Assembly (NCBI GenBank): GCA_023420435.1
Contig: JAEZWE010000196.1
Location: 1-7,982, forward strand
DNA length: 7,982 nucleotides
Reading direction: 5' to 3'
Origin: Bacteroidota bacterium
GTDB lineage: Bacteria; Bacteroidota; Bacteroidia; Flavobacteriales; Weeksellaceae
Shown: positions 6,701 to 7,982 of the stretch, in pieces
Layout: each line of letters starts with the position of its first letter
How positions within the stretch are numbered: position 1 is the stretch's first letter
The notes under the pieces: model-generated
The model's database searches: none
What the model was told of the DNA's origin: nothing
The model's input: the letters and a program-made list of their open reading frames with translations, nothing else
Position numbers and translations under genes: made by a program

Positions 6701-7619
6701 CACCTTGAAATTGCTTCAGTCTGTGGACGATTTTGTAAACATCAGCGGTGCAGACTGGACGGTTGATGGTGATAAAAATGAATTGATTAAACAATTAATT
6801 CACAATTACAAAATTAAATACAACGATATTTCCGGAGTTAAAAACCGTGAAAAATTCGCAATTTCTATCGGGGACGAACTTCCTGCAGGTATTATGAAAT
6901 TGGCGAAAGTTTATATTGCTAAAAAACGTAAACTGAATGTAGGTGATAAAATGGCGGGTCGTCACGGTAACAAAGGAATTGTTTCCAGAATTGTTCGTGA
7001 AGAAGATATGCCATTCTTAGAAGACGGAACTCCTGTTGATATTGTTCTAAATCCATTAGGTGTACCATCTCGTATGAATATCGGACAGATTTATGAAACA
7101 GTTTTAGGTTGGGCTGGTAAAAAATTAGGTTTGAAGTTTGCGACACCAATTTTCGATGGAGCTACTTTAGACCAAATTACAGAATATACCGATGAAGCCG
7201 GTCTTCCAAAATTTGGAAATACCTATTTATATGATGGTGGAACAGGGGAAAGATTTACTCAGCCGGCAACAGTTGGGGTAATTTATATGTTGAAATTAGG
7301 ACACATGGTAGATGACAAGATGCACGCAAGATCCATCGGTCCTTATTCATTAATTACGCAGCAACCATTAGGTGGTAAAGCACAATTTGGAGGGCAAAGA
7401 TTTGGAGAAATGGAGGTTTGGGCTTTGGAAGCATTTGGAGCATCCAATATTTTGAGAGAAATCTTAACGGTGAAATCCGATGACGTGATTGGTAGAGCAA
7501 AAACATACGAAGCCATTGCAAAAGGTGAAGCAATGCCAGAACCTGGTATTCCGGAATCTTTCAATGTATTACTTCACGAGTTACAAGGTCTTGGATTGGA
7601 TGTAAGACTGGAAGAATAA
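3783..7619 (+). CDS. rpoB: DNA-directed RNA polymerase subunit beta
   Basis: The 1278-residue product is the complete beta subunit, forming with beta' the active-site cleft. Landmarks in order: RVIVTQLHRSPGVFF (protrusion); the rifampicin region with NQLSQFMDQTNPLSEITHKR from residue 477, then RLSALGPGG; ETPEGPNIGLISSLG; EHDDANRALMGSNMMRQ; GYNFEDAIVI with E786-D787 (E. coli E813-D814); GKITPKGESDPTPEEK near the flap; GDKMAGRHGNKG at 1054-1065, whose K1056 and K1064 correspond to active-site K1065 and K1073 of E. coli; and the C-terminal GGKAQFGGQRFGEMEVWALE clamp region. At the rifampicin positions, D484, H494, S499 and L501 correspond to E. coli D516, H526, S531 and L533 and are wild type. 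A lysine/glutamate-rich insert of about 120 residues (about 910-1028) sits where E. coli has its second lineage insert. The ATG at 3783 gives a normal N-terminus; no Shine-Dalgarno is seen. Confidence 0.99.
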   Translation: MSKSKATKSTAELTAKERINFSSAKGRVVAPDFLDVQIASFKEFFQLDTLPEYRTNEGLYKTFQENFPITDSRNQFVLEFLDYLVDSPRYSIDECVERGLTYSVPLKARLKLYCTDPEHEDFQTVIQDVYLGPVPYMTPSGSFIINGAERVIVTQLHRSPGVFFGQTYHANGTKLYYSRIIPFKGSWMEFTTDINSVMYAYIDRKKKLPLTTLLRAIGYESDKDILQIFDLAEEVKVSKAALKKIEGRTLAARVLNTWFEDFVDEDTGEVVSIERNEIILDRETVLEKEHIDMILDAGVKSILIHKENSNEFSIIQNTLQKDPTNSEKEAVEYIYRQLRNADPPDEETARGIIEKLFFSEQRYSLGEVGRYRLNKKLGLNIPVDTEVLTKEDIIAIVRHLIELVNSKAEVDDIDHLSNRRIKTVGEQLAGQFGVGLSRIARTIRERMNVRDNEIFTPVDLVNAKTLTSVINSFFGTNQLSQFMDQTNPLSEITHKRRLSALGPGGLSRERAGFEVRDVHHTHYGRICPIETPEGPNIGLISSLGIYAKINNLGFIETPYRKVENGKVELSAEPIYLNAEDEEYKVIAQANVELSEKGEFETDRIIARLDGDYPVVEPNQVDLIDVAPNQISGISASLIPFLEHDDANRALMGSNMMRQAVPLLMPEAPIVGTGLEKQVARDSRVLINAEGNGVVEYVDADKIIIKYERSEDEDLVQFESATKTYNLTKFRKTNQSTTITLRPNVRVGDSVEKGQVLCDGYATENGELAIGRNLTVAFMPWKGYNFEDAIVINEKVVREDWFTSIHVDEYSLEVRDTKLGMEELTADIPNVSEEATKDLDENGMIRIGAEVKPGDIMIGKITPKGESDPTPEEKLLRAIFGDKAGDVKDASLKADSSLRGVVINKKLFSRNIKDKKKRTEEKLKLEEIENTYKAKFDDLRNTLIEKLNTLVNGKTSQGVMNDLEEEVIGKGVKFTLKLLQSVDDFVNISGADWTVDGDKNELIKQLIHNYKIKYNDISGVKNREKFAISIGDELPAGIMKLAKVYIAKKRKLNVGDKMAGRHGNKGIVSRIVREEDMPFLEDGTPVDIVLNPLGVPSRMNIGQIYETVLGWAGKKLGLKFATPIFDGATLDQITEYTDEAGLPKFGNTYLYDGGTGERFTQPATVGVIYMLKLGHMVDDKMHARSIGPYSLITQQPLGGKAQFGGQRFGEMEVWALEAFGASNILREILTVKSDDVIGRAKTYEAIAKGEAMPEPGIPESFNVLLHELQGLGLDVRLEE

Positions 7620-7645
7620 TTTGAAATTTGAGGTTTGAAATTTGA
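7620..7645 (+). repeat. Direct repeat of TTTGAAATTTGA after rpoB
   Basis: TTTGAAATTTGA occurs twice (7620-7631 and 7634-7645) with a GG spacer. Both copies can pair with the single reverse-complement copy at 7750-7761, so two alternative, mutually exclusive helices are possible. The second copy can also pair locally: ATTTGAAA (7640-7647) with TTTCAAAT (7673-7680). Confidence 0.7.
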
Positions 7646-7716
7646 AATTCTCTTCGCAGGATTTTAGGAATGTTTCAAATCCCAACTTCTGAATAAATTT
7701 TATAAAATTGATTAAT

Positions 7717-7744
7717 GATGTTTGAGTAAACAATCTCAAACATC
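7717..7744 (+). promoter_or_regulatory. Perfect 10-bp hairpin between rpoB and rpoC
   Basis: GATGTTTGAG (7717-7726) and CTCAAACATC (7735-7744) form an uninterrupted 10-bp stem with an 8-nt loop TAAACAAT. No T tract follows, so it is not an intrinsic terminator. It overlaps by two bases the inner extension of the larger inverted repeat, so the full forms of the two structures compete. A role as processing site or stability element is possible but unproven. Confidence 0.6.
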
Positions 7745-7776
7745 AAATGTCAAATTTCAAATTAATTTAAAAAATT

Positions 7777-7982
7777 ATGTCAAATAAAAATAAATCAAGT
7801 AGATTTAATAAAATCACCATCGGTTTAGCTTCTCCGGAGTCTATTTTACAAGATTCAAGAGGGGAGGTTTTAAAACCGGAAACGATTAATTACAGAACTC
7901 ACAAACCGGAAAGAGACGGTTTATTCTGCGAGAAAATTTTCGGTCCTGTAAAGGATTACGAATGTGCTTGTGGAAAATACAA
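7777..7982 (+). CDS. rpoC: DNA-directed RNA polymerase subunit beta', N-terminal part, cut by window end
   Basis: The frame starts MSNKNKSSRFNKITIGLASP and runs open to the window edge (68 complete codons). It is the beta' N-terminus: FNKITIGLASPESI, then YRTHKPERDGLFCEKIFGP, then DYECACGKY. C63 and C65 correspond to the first two ligands (E. coli C70 and C72) of the N-terminal zinc ribbon. Beta' carries the catalytic Mg-binding loop, which lies far beyond this window. The gene follows rpoB by 157 bases, a gap filled with inverted repeats and without a clear promoter, so the two are most likely co-transcribed. The ATG is in A/T-rich sequence with no Shine-Dalgarno. Confidence 0.98.
   Translation, partial: MSNKNKSSRFNKITIGLASPESILQDSRGEVLKPETINYRTHKPERDGLFCEKIFGPVKDYECACGKY

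Larger units (their letters stand above)
7617..7764 (+). repeat. Long inverted repeat spanning the rpoB-rpoC gap
   Basis: TAATTTGAAATTTGA (7617-7631, beginning with the rpoB stop codon) is the exact reverse complement of TCAAATTTCAAATTA (7750-7764). After one G/G mismatch the pairing continues for six more pairs (7633-7638 with 7743-7748), giving 22-nt arms. The second arm ends 12 bases before the rpoC ATG. In RNA this would bring the rpoB stop and rpoC start close together. The AT-rich arms also resemble intergenic repeats common in related genomes, so an element remnant is an alternative. Confidence 0.6.

Noticed and set aside
7703..7710. TAAAATTG-like sequence as a separate rpoC promoter
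   Set aside because: It departs from TAnnTTTG and has no convincing TTG element at the right spacing; co-transcription with rpoB is more likely.

Overview
The window is an AT-rich chromosomal segment from a member of the Bacteroidota, most likely Flavobacteriia and plausibly the Chryseobacterium/Weeksellaceae group. The case rests on four things: protein sequences typical of that group, promoter-like sites of the TTG-N(19-20)-TAnnTTTG type, start codons in A/T-rich sequence with no Shine-Dalgarno, and AT-rich intergenic repeats. The genus is an inference from sequence character only; no database search was run.

Layout, all on the + strand: the 3' part of a Y-family polymerase gene (umuC, 1-990); a 177-base gap with a promoter and a leader hairpin; the ribosomal protein cluster rplK-rplA-rplJ-rplL (1168-3354); a strong intrinsic terminator (3377-3402); a 428-base gap with one good and one possible promoter, long-range inverted repeats and short tandem repeats; rpoB (3783-7619); a 157-base gap bounded by a long inverted repeat; and the first 68 codons of rpoC (7777 to the window end). 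Most of the window is the universally conserved L11-L1-L10-L12-beta-beta' cluster.

The genes work together in translation and transcription. L11, L10 and L12 form the GTPase-associated stalk of the 50S subunit, L1 forms the mobile stalk at the E site, and beta and beta' form the catalytic core of RNA polymerase. The rplL terminator and the separate rpoB promoter suggest that ribosomal and polymerase genes are set at different levels.

No new protein system is visible. The parts that known genes do not explain are non-coding: (i) an 11-bp hairpin at the predicted 5' end of the rplK mRNA, a candidate autoregulatory site; (ii) an 11-bp perfect inverted repeat whose first arm starts at the predicted 5' end of the rpoB transcript and whose second arm lies over 200 nt downstream, with a further extended stem inside; (iii) a 15-bp perfect inverted repeat, extendable to 22-nt arms, that starts at the rpoB stop codon and ends 12 nt before the rpoC start, with a competing 10-bp hairpin. 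Protein-level oddities are an Ala/Glu-rich acidic tail on L10 and a Thr-Met-Ser in place of Thr-Met-Gly in the RNA-binding triad of L1.
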